64,000 nucleotides of DNA from Leptolyngbya sp. KIOST-1. GTDB taxonomy: Bacteria > Cyanobacteriota > Cyanobacteriia > Phormidesmidales > Phormidesmidaceae. The stretch covers positions 248,001-312,000 of the forward strand of contig NZ_JQFA01000004.1 of NCBI RefSeq assembly GCF_000763385.1, written 5' to 3'. A program made the position numbers and the translations under genes. The notes under the pieces are model-generated. The model saw nothing but the letters and a program-made list of their open reading frames with translations, was not told the origin of the DNA and did not search any database. Shown here in pieces: positions 1 to 9,606 of this stretch. How positions within the stretch are numbered: the first letter of the stretch is position 1; each line of letters begins with the position of its first letter.

Positions 1-523
1 GCTTTCTGAATCGCACCAGCTGCCCCTGCTGCTCCAGACTGTTGAGCAGGCGGGTCACAGTCACCCGACTGCTGCCCAAGACCTCGGAGAGCTGCTTGTG
101 GGTCAACAGCGGCGGCAACACGGTGCCCTCCGGAGTTTGGTAACCAAACCGGTGGGCCAGCCAGTGCAGCAACTGCAGCAGTCGTTCCGCCAGGCAGGGA
201 GTTTGCACCACGCAAAACAGTTCCTGACTACAGCAGAGATGGTTGAGCAAGAGCTGCCGCCAGAAGCGAGTTTGCGTGTCAACGGTGACCTCTGTCACCG
301 TCACCTGAGTCAGGCACTCCATTCGGTAGGGGCTGAGGCGAGTCAGCGGCAGACCGACAATATCGCCCTGGCCCCAAATACCCACCGTCGTGACCTGCCC
401 CTCGGCGGTCCAGGTGAGCGCGCGCACAATGCCCTGCTCAATCAGCCAGACGCGATCGCCCAGGGGTGGCAGCGCAGATCTGGCGTCAAAGGTTTGCAGA
501 ACGGACAGTTGGGGGTGGAGCAT
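1..523 (-). CDS. Crp/Fnr-family transcriptional regulator (3' end outside window)
   Basis: Reading the minus strand from ATG at 523 gives 174 residues that run off the left edge. The N-terminal part has a cyclic-nucleotide-type beta-barrel pattern (charge/IWGQGDIVGLPL-like segment near residues 50-65). The end holds a winged-helix HTH with LTHKQLSEVLGSS followed by RVTVTRLLNSLEQQG, typical of Crp/Fnr DNA-recognition helices. No Fnr-type cysteine cluster is visible in the part present. It lies downstream of, and on the same strand as, isiA-isiC and the small membrane protein at 553-873, 29 bp after the latter, so co-transcription is possible. Target genes cannot be told. The C-terminus is missing. 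Confidence 0.8.
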   Translation of the reverse strand, partial: MLHPQLSVLQTFDARSALPPLGDRVWLIEQGIVRALTWTAEGQVTTVGIWGQGDIVGLPLTRLSPYRMECLTQVTVTEVTVDTQTRFWRQLLLNHLCCSQELFCVVQTPCLAERLLQLLHWLAHRFGYQTPEGTVLPPLLTHKQLSEVLGSSRVTVTRLLNSLEQQGQLVRFRK

Positions 524-552
524 GGGCTTGGGTGGGGTGAGGGACTGGAGAG

Positions 553-873
553 CTAGGGTTGGGAGCTGGTAAACGGCCGCCAAAGGCGTTTTTTGAGGTA
601 AGGTCGGCTGGGCGAATGCAGCGGCCTCAGCGCAACGGCTTCGTAATCGGTGCAGTGGAGGGCGGCTTCGGAGGCGGCTTCTGTGGGACGCACCGGGCAC
701 TTGAGGTAGGGGCTGCCCGTGTAGTACCGACAGCGAAAGCAGGGCACCTGGTGCAATCGCCGCAGCCGCTGGATCCCGTCATTGACCGCCAGCAACACCG
801 CCAGGACAAAGGCCAGCACCAAGACCCATATGCCCAGGGGGACCAGAACGGCGAGCAGGGTGGCAGAAGGCAT
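553..873 (-). CDS. Small membrane protein with a cysteine cluster, unknown function
   Basis: From ATG at 873 the product is 106 residues; a TTG at 909 would add 12. Residues 3-30 form a strongly hydrophobic helix, so the protein is probably anchored by one N-terminal membrane segment. It is followed by a soluble tail with CFRC, a further Cys in YLKCPVRPTEA and one in LHCTDYE. The CxxC plus two Cys spacing suggests a metal or Fe-S site or disulfides; this is inference. The pattern resembles small conserved cyanobacterial unknowns. It sits 42 bp downstream of the alpha/beta hydrolase at 916-1659 on the same strand and may belong to the isiA transcript group. Confidence 0.6.
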   Translation of the reverse strand: MPSATLLAVLVPLGIWVLVLAFVLAVLLAVNDGIQRLRRLHQVPCFRCRYYTGSPYLKCPVRPTEAASEAALHCTDYEAVALRPLHSPSRPYLKKRLWRPFTSSQP

Positions 874-915
874 AGAAACTCTGGATAACAGCGTGGCAAC
901 CGATGGCAAGCGAGG

Positions 916-1659
916 TTAGGAAATGGTCAGCCTCGGCGGTGATAGCAGTACAGAGTCGGTGGTGCCCCAAAAACTGAGAATTTGGCTGACCACCGGGTGG
1001 GCGTAGTCGGCGTGAAAGAAATGGCGGCCGGGGCACAGGGCAATGCGATCGCCCGCTTTGAGCCACGGCTGCCACCCCCGCAGCTGGGTCGGGTCAACCA
1101 CAAAGTCGTCTTCGCCGCCGCACACCAGCAGGGGCACCGCCACGCTGCCGGGGCAGAGGCTAACCCGCTTCAGCAACGAGTGGGGCGACACCGAGTGGAG
1201 CAAATCCTGCTCCAGCAGATTGACCCAGCCGGGCACCAGGGGCCGTGCCTGGTAGCCAAACAGGCTGTAGACCATCTGGGTAAGCACCTGTCGCCGACTG
1301 CAGGGCAAACGTTCGAGCTGGGCGTAGTAGTGGGCCTGCCAGTCAACCATGGGGTTGACTCCCACCGCCAGCAGGGTCAGCGACTTCACCCGGTGGGGAT
1401 TCTGGCGGGCGTAGAGCAACCCCACCAGCCCGCCAGTACCATGGCCGAGCAAATGCACCGGGCGGTCATGGTTTTTCAGATAGTCATGGAGCAGGGTGAC
1501 GGCAATAGCCAGGGAGCTGGGCTCCTCTGGGGTTTGGCGGTAGGCCCAGTGGGCCACCTCTACGTAGCGGGCCAGACTGCCCAGCAGCTTGTGGTCAAAC
1601 CGCTCAAAGCTGGGGCTGACGTTGAGCCATACCGCGTCGGGAAGGGTAGGTGGAGACAT
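916..1659 (-). CDS. isiC: Alpha/beta hydrolase downstream of isiA (IsiC-like)
   Basis: The 247-residue product has an alpha/beta-hydrolase fold pattern: the segment PVHLLGHGTGGLVGLLYARQ is in the nucleophile-elbow position, but the usual GxSxG is GHGTG, with Thr replacing Ser. CGGEDDFVVDP fits the acid-residue loop and CPGRHFFHADY the catalytic His loop. The ATG at 1659 was chosen because upstream extensions run into isiA. In several cyanobacteria isiA is followed by isiB (flavodoxin) and isiC (a hydrolase-like protein), all iron-stress induced. Here isiB is missing and isiC follows isiA by 92 bp. The substrate is unknown. The Ser-to-Thr change at the elbow leaves catalysis in doubt. The symbol rests on position plus family. 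Confidence 0.7.
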   Translation of the reverse strand: MSPPTLPDAVWLNVSPSFERFDHKLLGSLARYVEVAHWAYRQTPEEPSSLAIAVTLLHDYLKNHDRPVHLLGHGTGGLVGLLYARQNPHRVKSLTLLAVGVNPMVDWQAHYYAQLERLPCSRRQVLTQMVYSLFGYQARPLVPGWVNLLEQDLLHSVSPHSLLKRVSLCPGSVAVPLLVCGGEDDFVVDPTQLRGWQPWLKAGDRIALCPGRHFFHADYAHPVVSQILSFWGTTDSVLLSPPRLTIS

Positions 1660-1688
1660 AGGATTGAGCGTTACAATCGAAGAGAAAA

Positions 1689-1722
1689 GGGGGGCAGGAT
1701 GTTGGAGCCCTATATGCCCCCC
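1689..1722 (-). terminator. Intercistronic hairpin between isiA and isiC
   Basis: GGGGGGCA (1689-1696) is exactly complementary to TGCCCCCC (1715-1722), giving a strong 8-bp stem with an 18-nt loop. No run of T follows on the minus strand, so this looks more like a partial terminator or mRNA-stability element than a full stop. It could explain a high isiA to isiC ratio, as seen for isi transcripts elsewhere. Confidence 0.5.
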
Positions 1723-1751
1723 AAGAGAGGAGAAGTTAACCCAACACTGGA

Positions 1752-2777
1752 TTACGGTTCGACCGTACTCAGGGCCTTTTCTACCCGGCGAAAGTCGAAC
1801 CCAATGGCGCGCAGGGCGTGCCACAGATGGCCCTGCAAGAACAAGAACGCCAGAATGAAGTGCGCGTTGGCTAACCAGCAGCGAGAGGTGTGGGCATTGA
1901 GCGGCAGCACCACGGTGTCAGCAAAGTAGGGCATAATACCCAGTCTGACTGCCAGGGGTGGGCCGTAAAATTCCACCGGGTAGGCCAGGGTGTTGACGGC
2001 GCAGAAGTAGGAGGCCACGAACCCGGCCAGGGCAATACCGCCCAACGAGTAAGACAAAATTGCTTCACCGGAAAACAGCAGCACGTTTCTGGCCCACTTC
2101 AGGGGCGGTACCAGAATGTGCCAGATGCCCCCGGCAATCAGCAGTACACCAACAAATACGTGACCGCCGACCAGGTCCTCGAGGTTGTTTACGCTGGCAA
2201 AGTGGGTTTGGTAGCCGTAGATCACCAGCGGGTCGAGGGTGGGTTGCACCAAACGCACAGTCTGGGTTGTGGCGTCGTAAAGGCCGCCCCAGGTGGTGGC
2301 TTTGGCCACCAGCAGCAGCGCTCCAGCTCCCAAAAACAGCAGATGATGGCCCAAAATCATGCCGAGCTGGGCCGGGTTATCCCACTCAAAGTGAAACTTG
2401 CGGGCCTGGCCTTGAGCATCTTTCAGGTTGGCTGGCGCTTTAAAGGCGTGAAACAGCGCCCCGGCCCCGAGCACGGCAGAGGAAATCAGGTGAATGGCTC
2501 CTACCACAAAGTAGGGGTAGGTATCGACTACCTGACCGCCGTCCCCAATACCAAAGCCCAGGGTGGCCAGGTGGGGCAGCAAAATCAGGCCCTGTTCGCC
2601 CATCGGCAAGGTGGGGTCAAACCAGGACAGCTCAAACAGCGTAAAAGCCCCGGCCCAAAGCGTGATCAGCGCCGCCTGACCCACGTGGGCGGCGATAAAG
2701 TAACCCGACAGGTTGGCAAAGCGGGCGTTGCCAGCCCACCAGTCATAGGTCACGTCGGAATTGCCATAGGTTTGCAT
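1752..2777 (-). CDS. isiA: Iron-stress chlorophyll-binding protein IsiA (CP43')
   Basis: The 341-residue product starts [20 protein letters not shown] and contains [25 protein letters not shown] and [27 protein letters not shown], which match the IsiA/CP43 antenna family throughout. The length fits IsiA, which lacks the large lumenal loop of PsbC. Six membrane helices with conserved His chlorophyll ligands are expected in the thylakoid membrane, where IsiA forms rings round photosystem I under iron or light stress. A ribosome-binding AAGGA lies about 10 nt before the ATG. A Fur-like box and an inverted repeat lie upstream (2828-2882), consistent with iron control. In Synechocystis an antisense RNA (IsrR) opposes isiA; none can be proven here. 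Confidence 0.95.
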   Translation of the reverse strand: MQTYGNSDVTYDWWAGNARFANLSGYFIAAHVGQAALITLWAGAFTLFELSWFDPTLPMGEQGLILLPHLATLGFGIGDGGQVVDTYPYFVVGAIHLISSAVLGAGALFHAFKAPANLKDAQGQARKFHFEWDNPAQLGMILGHHLLFLGAGALLLVAKATTWGGLYDATTQTVRLVQPTLDPLVIYGYQTHFASVNNLEDLVGGHVFVGVLLIAGGIWHILVPPLKWARNVLLFSGEAILSYSLGGIALAGFVASYFCAVNTLAYPVEFYGPPLAVRLGIMPYFADTVVLPLNAHTSRCWLANAHFILAFLFLQGHLWHALRAIGFDFRRVEKALSTVEP

Positions 2778-2827
2778 AGCGAATGAATCCTTACAAAGGT
2801 CAGATCAACACAACGCTTCTGAAACGC

Positions 2828-2850
2828 TTATTGAGAAGAAAACTCAATAA
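2828..2850. repeat. Perfect inverted repeat in the isiA leader/promoter
   Basis: TTATTGAG (2828-2835) and CTCAATAA (2843-2850) are perfect complements separated by 7 nt. It sits about 50 bp upstream of the isiA ATG. It could be a second regulator site or a hairpin in the 5' untranslated leader. Confidence 0.6.
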
Positions 2851-2867
2851 GGTGATTTGACCACAAA

Positions 2868-2882
2868 TCGGAATCATTCTCA
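2868..2882 (-). promoter_or_regulatory. Candidate Fur box upstream of isiA
   Basis: The minus strand reads TGAGAATGATTCCGA, which matches the 7-1-7 Fur consensus TGATAATNATTATCA at 10 of 14 defined positions; the left half is near perfect. It lies about 90 bp upstream of the isiA start. Iron-dependent Fur repression of isiA is established in cyanobacteria; binding here is inferred. Confidence 0.6.
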
Positions 2883-3141
2883 ACAGGTAGGAGTTAAGTT
2901 TTATTAAGGCAGGACGTAGTGCCCCGTGGAATAGCGGGTTGGCTGGTTCCCCTGCGCGGCGTTCAACGAAATCCCCGAGGGAGCAGAATTCAGTTGAGCT
3001 TGAGTCTCAACAGGCAGGGGCTGTGCCCTGCCAGGCTGCAACGCCGGACGCACCCCCGAGTTCTTCCCCAGACGGGGGCCATGCTTGACGTCGGGTTGTG
3101 ACTGATGGTGGCTAGCGCTTCGGCTCTGCCCTGCGCCTTGG
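2883..3141. other. Gene-free stretch between isiA promoter and next gene
   Basis: No convincing coding sequence is present. A hairpin with arms GGCAGGG (3013-3019) and CCCTGCC (3026-3032) follows the end of the gene at 3142-3918 by about 110 bp, but it has no T-run, so termination is uncertain. Confidence 0.4.
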
Positions 3142-3918
3142 CTATTGGGAGAAGTCGTACTCGCGGATCTCCAGGCGGCAGTTGTTCTCCATATTGAGGG
3201 CGCGCTTAATCGGGTTGATATCCCGGAAGCCATCGGAGCCGCGCTGCCGCAAACTGGTCTCGAAGCGATCGGCAAACTGGGATACACAGGGACTGCGGCT
3301 ATTGCCCAGGCGATCGAGGCTGGTCAGGGCCGAATCGATATCCCAGACCTCGACTGCGCCGTGGAGTTGCTCCCAGGCACGGTTTTCCTGGCTATTGCTC
3401 GAAACCTGCATCTGGTGGCGATCGAGAATGCGGTAGGCCAGCCAGAAACTGGCGCTGAGGATGGCGGCCATCCCCAGGGAAATCAAGCACCCGGCTAAAG
3501 GATTGCGCCGATTGAAGCCTTCCGACACCGCCGGGGGTGGTTCGTCCGCCAGCCCGGTGAAATACTCCACAAAAGGAGGCATCTGGTCGAGAAACCAGAC
3601 CTCAATCCCCTTGGCCTTGACCTGCTCGGCAATGCCAAAGGTGGTTTCCTGATCCGCCGCTGGCGTGAGGCCCGCGATCACGGGGCGCTGGTCAGGGAAG
3701 TTCGCCTGGTGCGCCTGGATTGCATCTACCGCGGCCCAAAAGTCTGACGGCGCCAGGCTGGGGGGGCAAAAAACGGCGTACATGGGCGTCAGCAGATCTA
3801 CCACGCCGCCGTCGGGACAGGGCACCTGTCGATGGACGCTGTGGCCATAGTCTTCGAGCCAGCGCCCCAACGCGGCTCGAAGATCCTCTGAACTGGCAAA
3901 TTCTATGGCAACGGTCAC
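3142..3918 (-). CDS. Single-pass membrane protein of unknown function
   Basis: A GTG start at 3918 gives 258 residues. Residues 1-125 form a soluble alpha/beta region with strand-like segments VDLLTPMYAVFCPP and RPVIAGLTPAA, possibly a restriction-nuclease-like or receiver-like fold (inference). A membrane helix is predicted near residues 140-165 (LAGCLISLGMAAILSASFWLAY). The C-terminal 90 residues are polar, with two Cys. I do not recognise the family. It is transcribed away from clpC and toward isiA, with 364 bp to the isiA start, so it is probably its own unit. Confidence 0.65.
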   Translation of the reverse strand: MTVAIEFASSEDLRAALGRWLEDYGHSVHRQVPCPDGGVVDLLTPMYAVFCPPSLAPSDFWAAVDAIQAHQANFPDQRPVIAGLTPAADQETTFGIAEQVKAKGIEVWFLDQMPPFVEYFTGLADEPPPAVSEGFNRRNPLAGCLISLGMAAILSASFWLAYRILDRHQMQVSSNSQENRAWEQLHGAVEVWDIDSALTSLDRLGNSRSPCVSQFADRFETSLRQRGSDGFRDINPIKRALNMENNCRLEIREYDFSQ

Positions 3919-4501
3919 GGTTGACTGGAGATATATAGTGTATGTGTACTGATTTTAGCGGGTATTAGGGCAAGCGATGCATTGGCCAAAAAGCCTTGTC
4001 TATTCTTTTGACGAAGGCTTTGGACTGGGCTTTTGGTTGGGCGTCGATTGGCCGTCGGCAGCGCAGTTTTACGATGATGGCTCTGCCATGATAGAGCGAT
4101 TTTTTTGGAGCGGTTGCCTTATTTTGTGGATTCGCTCCAGCCATTTGCCGATGCTGAACCTGAGGCTATAGAATGGGGTTAAGTATTGTAAATATTTTTT
4201 AAGGAAAGGCTATTGATAGAAAATTCAGCTACGAAATTTTGCTTGGGGAGGCGCGGCCGAAACCCCACCTAGGGTCTACGGTTCTCCCCACTGCGAACTA
4301 TGAGTACAGTTACGTAAAGTATTGATAAGTGAACCGCCGTCGCTATCTACATATTCTGAGTGCGCTCTGAGTGCGCTGAGGGCGGCCCTGTCGCGGTATG
4401 ACCGACAGTCGCCTTTCCCGCTTATTTAGAGACATTTAGAGACTACGCATTAGTTTTTGTCTTTCCATTGCTCCTCCCGAAACTGGTACCGACTAAACAC
4501 C
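3919..4501. other. Divergent intergenic region upstream of clpC
   Basis: This 583-bp stretch separates two divergent genes. It is more A+T-rich than its surroundings around 3930-4240, as expected for promoters, but no single promoter or operator could be fixed with confidence. A 64-codon open frame at 3977-4171 has no ribosome site or family resemblance. Confidence 0.4.
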
Positions 4502-6976
4502 ATGTTTGAACACTTCACGAACACTGCCATTGCCGTCATTATGAAGGCCCAGGAAGAGGCCCGTCGGCTGCGCCACAACTTTGTTGGCACCGAGCAGCTG
4601 CTGCTGGGGCTGATCAAAGAAGAATCTACCCTGTCGGCTAAGGTGCTGGGGGAGTTTGGGGTCAACCTCAACGACGCCCGGGCCGAGGTTGAAGCAATTA
4701 TTGGCCGGGGCAGCGGCAGCGTACCGCCTGAAATTCCCTTTACGCCCAAGGTCAAGCAGGTGTTTGAGCAGGCCTTTCAGGAGGCCCGCAAGGTAGACTC
4801 GCCCTACATTGAGCCTGCCCATCTGCTGCTGAGCCTCTGTCAAAACACCGAGAGCGTGGCCTACCGGGTGCTGACCAACCTGGGGGTAGACCCGGCCAAG
4901 GTGCGTACTCGCATTATTCAAGAGCTGGGCGAAGTGGCGGCCCTGCCCGCTGGGCGTCGCAGTAGCGATCGCGACAGCGCCCGTAAACCCGGCAAAATCT
5001 TGTCTGAGTTTGGCACCGACCTGACGGCGCTGGCCGCTGCGGGCAAGATTGACCCCGTCGTCGGTCGCGCCAAGGAAATCGAGCGGGTGGTGCAGATTTT
5101 GGGTCGCCGCACCAAGAACAACCCTATTCTGGTGGGCGAGCCCGGCGTGGGCAAAACCGCGATCGCCGAAGGACTGGCCCAGCGGATTGCCAACCAGGAT
5201 GTCCCTGAGGCCCTGCTCACCAAGCGGGTGGTCAGTCTGGACATGGGCTCCATGGTATCGGGGACCCGCTTCCGGGGCGACTTTGAAGAGCGCCTCACCC
5301 AGCTGGTGGCCGAGGTCCGCGAGGACCCCGACGTGGTGCTGGTGATTGACGAAATTCACACCCTGATTGGGGCCGGGTCCCTGGAGGGGGGGCTGGATGC
5401 GGCTAACATGCTCAAACCTGCCCTGGCGCGGGGCGAAATGCAGTGTATTGGGGCCACTACCCTGGACGAGTTCCGCAAGCACATCGAGCGCGATGCCGCC
5501 CTGGAGCGCCGTTTTCAACCCGTGATGGTCAACCCACCCTCGGTGGACGAAACGATTGAAATTCTCCAGGGGATCCGCAGCCGCTACGAGCAGTTCCACC
5601 AGGTCAGCTTTACCGATGAGGCTCTGGCGGCCGCGGCCAAGCTCTCCGATCGCTACATCAGCGATCGCCACCTGCCCGACAAGGCCATCGATCTCATTGA
5701 CGAGGCGGGCTCCCAGGTGAAGCTGCGGTACATGCCCAAGTACCCCTCCAAAGAGCTCAAGCAGCAGCTGCGCCAGCTCAACGCCGACCTCGACGAAGCC
5801 ATCCAGATGCAGGACTTTGGCAAGGCTAAAGCGCTGCGCGAAGAGCGCCAGAGCGTTTTGCAGCAGCTCCAGGCTGACATTCCTGAGTACGGTGAGGCAG
5901 CGGCTGGCACCCTGCCCGTGGCCCCAGTGGTCGATGACGAAAACATCGCCGACATCGTCGCCGCCTGGACCGGTATTCCGGTCAACCGTATGACCGAAAC
6001 CGAGGCCGTGCGCCTGCTGCACCTCGAAGATGTGCTGCACGAGCGGGTGATTGGCCAGCACGAGGCCGTCATGGCCGCCGCCAAGGCCATTCGCCGGGCC
6101 CGATCGGGGCTGGCCAGCGCCGATCGCCCGATCGCCAGTCTGGTGTTCTCTGGCCCCACCGGGGTAGGTAAGACGGAGCTGTCCAAGGCCCTGGCCGTAG
6201 CCCTGTTTGGCTCCGAAGACGCCATGATTCGCCTCGACATGTCCGAATTTATGGAGAGCCACACGGTCTCCAAACTGATCGGCTCGCCCCCCGGATTCGT
6301 TGGCTACGACGAGGGCGGGCAGCTGACCGAGGCGGTGCGTCGCCAGCCCTACAGCGTCATTCTGATGGATGAGATTGAGAAGGCGCACCCCGAGGTCTTT
6401 AACCTGCTGTTGCAGGTGCTGGATGACGGAGTTCTGACCGACTCCAAGGGGCGATCGGTGAGCTTTAAAAACACCCTGATTATCATGACCTCCAACATTG
6501 GCTCCCAGGTGATCGAGAAGGGGGGCGCTGGTCTGGGCTTTGACCTGGCGTCCACCGATGCCGCCACCAGCCAGTACCTCAACATCCGCAACCTGGTCAA
6601 CGAGGAGATGAAGCAGTACTTCCGGCCCGAGCTGCTGAACCGAATCGATGAGATCATTGTCTTCCGCCAGCTCACCCGCGACGAGGTGAATCAGATCGCC
6701 GATCTGATGCTGGACCAGGTCAACAAGCGCCTGGCCGATCGCCAGATGGTGGTCACCCTCTCCGAGGCCTTCCGCAACCGGCTGGCCAGCGAGGGCTACG
6801 ACCAGCGCTACGGTGCCCGCCCCATGCGTCGGGCGATCGCTCGTCTGGTTGAGGACACCCTGGCCGAGGCGATCTTGACCGGCACCCTGGAGGAGGGCGA
6901 TCGCGCCCAGCTCGACCTCGACGAGGCCGGCCAGCCTGCGGTCATCCCGGTGCGCCAGCCCGCTCTGGTAGGATAA
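4502..6976 (+). CDS. clpC: ClpC-type AAA+ chaperone, ATPase subunit of Clp protease
   Basis: The 824-residue product starts [20 protein letters not shown]. Two N-terminal Clp repeats occupy about 1-145. The first AAA+ module has Walker A GEPGVGKT near 211 and Walker B VLVIDEIH near 280. A UVR-like coiled middle segment lies near 428-448, and the second AAA+ module has GPTGVGKT near 551. The LGF tripeptide near 677 (GGAGLGFD) matches the loop by which ClpC docks to ClpP. Sequence details differ from the main cyanobacterial ClpC (for example, a Ser/Thr-rich linker after GEVAALPAG), so this may be a second ClpC paralogue. It unfolds protein substrates for ClpP/ClpR in the cytosol. The SLH gene follows by 27 bp. 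Confidence 0.92.
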   Translation: MFEHFTNTAIAVIMKAQEEARRLRHNFVGTEQLLLGLIKEESTLSAKVLGEFGVNLNDARAEVEAIIGRGSGSVPPEIPFTPKVKQVFEQAFQEARKVDSPYIEPAHLLLSLCQNTESVAYRVLTNLGVDPAKVRTRIIQELGEVAALPAGRRSSDRDSARKPGKILSEFGTDLTALAAAGKIDPVVGRAKEIERVVQILGRRTKNNPILVGEPGVGKTAIAEGLAQRIANQDVPEALLTKRVVSLDMGSMVSGTRFRGDFEERLTQLVAEVREDPDVVLVIDEIHTLIGAGSLEGGLDAANMLKPALARGEMQCIGATTLDEFRKHIERDAALERRFQPVMVNPPSVDETIEILQGIRSRYEQFHQVSFTDEALAAAAKLSDRYISDRHLPDKAIDLIDEAGSQVKLRYMPKYPSKELKQQLRQLNADLDEAIQMQDFGKAKALREERQSVLQQLQADIPEYGEAAAGTLPVAPVVDDENIADIVAAWTGIPVNRMTETEAVRLLHLEDVLHERVIGQHEAVMAAAKAIRRARSGLASADRPIASLVFSGPTGVGKTELSKALAVALFGSEDAMIRLDMSEFMESHTVSKLIGSPPGFVGYDEGGQLTEAVRRQPYSVILMDEIEKAHPEVFNLLLQVLDDGVLTDSKGRSVSFKNTLIIMTSNIGSQVIEKGGAGLGFDLASTDAATSQYLNIRNLVNEEMKQYFRPELLNRIDEIIVFRQLTRDEVNQIADLMLDQVNKRLADRQMVVTLSEAFRNRLASEGYDQRYGARPMRRAIARLVEDTLAEAILTGTLEEGDRAQLDLDEAGQPAVIPVRQPALVG

Positions 6977-7003
6977 CCCTGGACGTTATCCCCGGCCTGA
7001 CCC

Positions 7004-8041
7004 ATGGTAAACCTGCCCCCCGACCAGCCCACCCCGTCCGCTCCGACCCATTCTGCCGATGCACCGCCCTCTCGCGGCAACCGCATCCTGGACTTCGACG
7101 AGCTGCTGGCGGTGGTGCTGGCTTTTTTGGGCATAGGCTCCATCCTGTGGTGGGGCCTGAGCCGCAATCAGGAACTTTGGACAGGCTTTGCGCCGCTCCA
7201 GCGACGGGAGCCGGTGGGCGCGATCGCTGAGCCCGAGGTCGAACCGCCCGAGGGCCTGTTTGTGCCCCGCACCGTTGAGCCAAGGCCAGGCCTGAGGCCG
7301 GTCCCCCCAGGCCAGCCCCTGCCCGGTAGAACGGGTGGGTTCCTGGGCCTGGGGCCAGCTCGTCGGCCGATCCTGGTTCCGGGACGGCAACAGGCTCAGC
7401 CCGTTCCAGCTGCACCAGCCACGGTGCCCGATGCCCCCCAGGGAGCCGCCACCCAGCCCCTCGACATTTCAGACGTCCCGCCCACCCACTGGGCCTATCC
7501 CTTCATTCGGCCCATGTTTGACCAGGGCTACCTGCCGGACTTCCCGGAGGGCGGATTTCAGCCCGATCAGCCCCTCAGTCGGGCCGAACTGGCGGCGTTG
7601 CTCAGCCAGGCCTTCGGCAATGACGCCGCCGCCGAGTCTAACTTTAGCGATGTCCCCGAGAACTACTGGGCCGCGGCCGCGATTGACCGGGCCGTGGCCC
7701 AGGACTTTATGAGTGGCTACCCCGAAGGCGACTTTCGCCCCGACCAGGCGGTCCCCCGCTACGAGGTGATTGTGTCGCTGGTGTCGGGTTTGGGGCTTGA
7801 ACCCCCACCGGCCCCGGAGCAGTCCCTGCAACCCTTTATCGATTTCAACGCCATGCCCGAGTGGGCCATCCCCCAGGTGGCCGCCGCCGCAGACAACAAC
7901 CTGCTGGTCAACTACCCCGCCCGCGACCAAATTAAGCCCGCCCAGGCGGCCACTCGGGCCGAGATCGTGGCGATGATTCACCAGGCCCTGGTGCAGCGCG
8001 GCGAGCTGCCAACGGTGGAGTCCGAGTATACGGTGCCCTGA
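7004..8041 (+). CDS. S-layer homology (SLH) domain membrane-anchored protein
   Basis: The 345-residue product has a membrane helix at about 31-50 (LLAVVLAFLGIGSILWWGL), then a long Pro-rich linker to about residue 155. Three SLH modules follow: ISDVPPTHWAYPFIRPMFDQGY, FSDVPENYWAAAAIDRAV and INFNAMPEWAIPQVAAAADNN-like repeats with YPEGDFRPDQAVPRYE spacers. SLH modules bind peptidoglycan-linked polymers, so this protein probably links the cytoplasmic membrane to the cell wall. It lacks the OprB porin barrel found in many cyanobacterial SLH proteins. It lies 27 bp after clpC on the same strand and may be co-transcribed. Confidence 0.85.
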   Translation: MVNLPPDQPTPSAPTHSADAPPSRGNRILDFDELLAVVLAFLGIGSILWWGLSRNQELWTGFAPLQRREPVGAIAEPEVEPPEGLFVPRTVEPRPGLRPVPPGQPLPGRTGGFLGLGPARRPILVPGRQQAQPVPAAPATVPDAPQGAATQPLDISDVPPTHWAYPFIRPMFDQGYLPDFPEGGFQPDQPLSRAELAALLSQAFGNDAAAESNFSDVPENYWAAAAIDRAVAQDFMSGYPEGDFRPDQAVPRYEVIVSLVSGLGLEPPPAPEQSLQPFIDFNAMPEWAIPQVAAAADNNLLVNYPARDQIKPAQAATRAEIVAMIHQALVQRGELPTVESEYTVP

Positions 8042-8137
8042 TTCTCTATGCCTTGATCCCACCGTCTGATAGACTGAGAAATCGAGGTGGGGAACGCTAA
8101 AACCCATTAAATATAGGCAGTTTGGAGGATTGATTCG

Positions 8138-9175
8138 GTGGAAAGTACCCTCGGTCTTGAGATTATTGAGGTTGTGGAACAGGCTGCGATCGCGTCATCC
8201 CGCTGGATGGGCAAGGGCGAGAAAAACATCGCTGACCAGGTCGCCGTGGAAGCCATGCGGGAGCGCATGAACAAAATTCACATGCGCGGTCGCATCGTGA
8301 TTGGCGAGGGCGAGCGGGACGATGCCCCCATGCTCTACATCGGTGAAGAGGTGGGCATTTGCACCCAACCCAACGCCAAAGACTTTTGCAACCCCGACGA
8401 ACTGCTGGAAATTGACATTGCCGTGGACCCCTGCGAGGGTACCAACCTGGTGGCCTACGGTCAGAATGGCTCCATGGCGGTGCTGGCCATTTCTGAAAAG
8501 GGCGGTCTGTTTGCTGCCCCCGACTTCTACATGAAGAAGCTGGCCGCGCCTCCCCAGGCCAAAGGGAAAGTTGACATCAACAAATCGGCCACCGAAAACC
8601 TGAAGATTCTGGCCGAGTGCCTCGACCGCGCCATCGATGAGCTGGTGGTGGTGGTGATGAAGCGCGATCGCCACAACGATCTGATCAAAGAGATTCGCGA
8701 CGCCGGCGCTCGGGTCAAGCTGATCGGCGACGGCGACGTCGGAGCCGCCATCTCCTGCGCCTTTTCCGGAACCAACACCCACGCGCTGATGGGGATCGGG
8801 GCTGCCCCTGAAGGGGTAATCAGTGCCGCCGCCATGCGTTGCCTGGGGGGCCACTTCCAGGGCCAGCTGATCTACGATCCCGCCGTCGTCAAAACCGGCC
8901 TGATTGGGGAAAGCAAAGAGGCGAATATCGCCCGCCTGAACGAAATGGGCATTACCGACATCGACAAGGTCTACGACGCCCATGAGCTGGCCTCTGGCGA
9001 AACCGTGCTGTTTGCCGCCACCGGTATCACCTCCGGTGAGCTGATGAATGGGGTGCGCTTCTTCCACGGCGGCGCTCGGACTCAGTCCCTGGTGATCTCC
9101 AGCCAGTCCAAGACCGCCCGCTTTGTCGACACCATTCACATGGTGGAGCAGCCCAAGACCCTGCAAATTCGCTAG
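8138..9175 (+). CDS. glpX: Class II fructose-1,6-/sedoheptulose-1,7-bisphosphatase
   Basis: The 345-residue product starts at a GTG preceded at 9 nt by GGAGG (8124-8128). The sequence [20 protein letters not shown], the motif [23 protein letters not shown] and the phosphate-binding [11 protein letters not shown] are diagnostic of GlpX-type bisphosphatase. In cyanobacteria this single enzyme dephosphorylates both FBP and SBP in the Calvin cycle, so it is central to CO2 fixation. Length is as expected. No unusual change is seen in the metal-binding Asp/Glu residues. A hairpin and a strong terminator lie downstream before hemA. Confidence 0.97.
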   Translation: MESTLGLEIIEVVEQAAIASSRWMGKGEKNIADQVAVEAMRERMNKIHMRGRIVIGEGERDDAPMLYIGEEVGICTQPNAKDFCNPDELLEIDIAVDPCEGTNLVAYGQNGSMAVLAISEKGGLFAAPDFYMKKLAAPPQAKGKVDINKSATENLKILAECLDRAIDELVVVVMKRDRHNDLIKEIRDAGARVKLIGDGDVGAAISCAFSGTNTHALMGIGAAPEGVISAAAMRCLGGHFQGQLIYDPAVVKTGLIGESKEANIARLNEMGITDIDKVYDAHELASGETVLFAATGITSGELMNGVRFFHGGARTQSLVISSQSKTARFVDTIHMVEQPKTLQIR

Positions 9176-9191
9176 GTCTCACTGAACCAAC

Positions 9192-9207
9192 GGAGATCGG
9201 GATCTCC
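9192..9207 (+). terminator. Weak hairpin just after glpX
   Basis: GGAGATC (9192-9198) and GATCTCC (9201-9207) form a perfect inverted repeat with only 2 nt between the arms, followed by a pyrimidine-rich TCTCTTCTCCC. It begins 16 bp after the glpX stop and may help end or protect that mRNA. Confidence 0.35.
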
Positions 9208-9384
9208 TCTCTTCTCCCTCAGCGGCGGCGACCTTGACGTGGCGGCGGGGGAAGAGGGGCTATTTCCTAGTGCCTACCCTCGTCGCTTCAAATCCGGATC
9301 CGGTATGGGCCAGCGGTCCAGTCGATCGGGCTGTCTCGACCAGGGGTGGGCATTCGGATGAGCGCCCCCAATTCGTTACCCTAG

Positions 9385-9411
9385 AGATGCGGGATCCTCG
9401 CATCTTTTTTT
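9385..9411 (+). terminator. Rho-independent terminator between glpX and hemA
   Basis: AGATGCG (9385-9391) pairs with CGCATCT (9399-9405), and seven T residues follow (9405-9411). This is a textbook intrinsic terminator on the plus strand. It lies 210 bp after glpX and 196 bp before hemA, so it could end glpX read-through or a short RNA made from 9208-9411. Confidence 0.8.
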
Positions 9412-9606
9412 GGCTCTGAGTTCACAGTTTTTGATGGACTTTTGTTGAGTTTCCTTGAGTCGAGCCCTATTTATCTCTAAGTTCAAACATATTGGCAATT
9501 GTGTACGGTGTAACCCTTGGCCCCAGCCCACCCTGGCAATCGTCTGGCCCTGGAGAGAGCTGCCGACACCATAAAATCAGGTGACTATTAAACGCGTGGA
9601 GGAAGA

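Noticed and set aside
98..556. Plus-strand open frame of 152 codons
   Set aside because: It is antisense to the Crp-family gene at 1-523, whose HTH sequence is convincing.
3977..4171. Small open frame in the clpC upstream region
   Set aside because: Composition is not protein-like and no start signal is present; it probably overlaps promoter DNA.
4493..6388. Minus-strand open frame of 631 codons over clpC
   Set aside because: It is the complement of clpC in a G+C-rich gene; no family resemblance and low-complexity composition.
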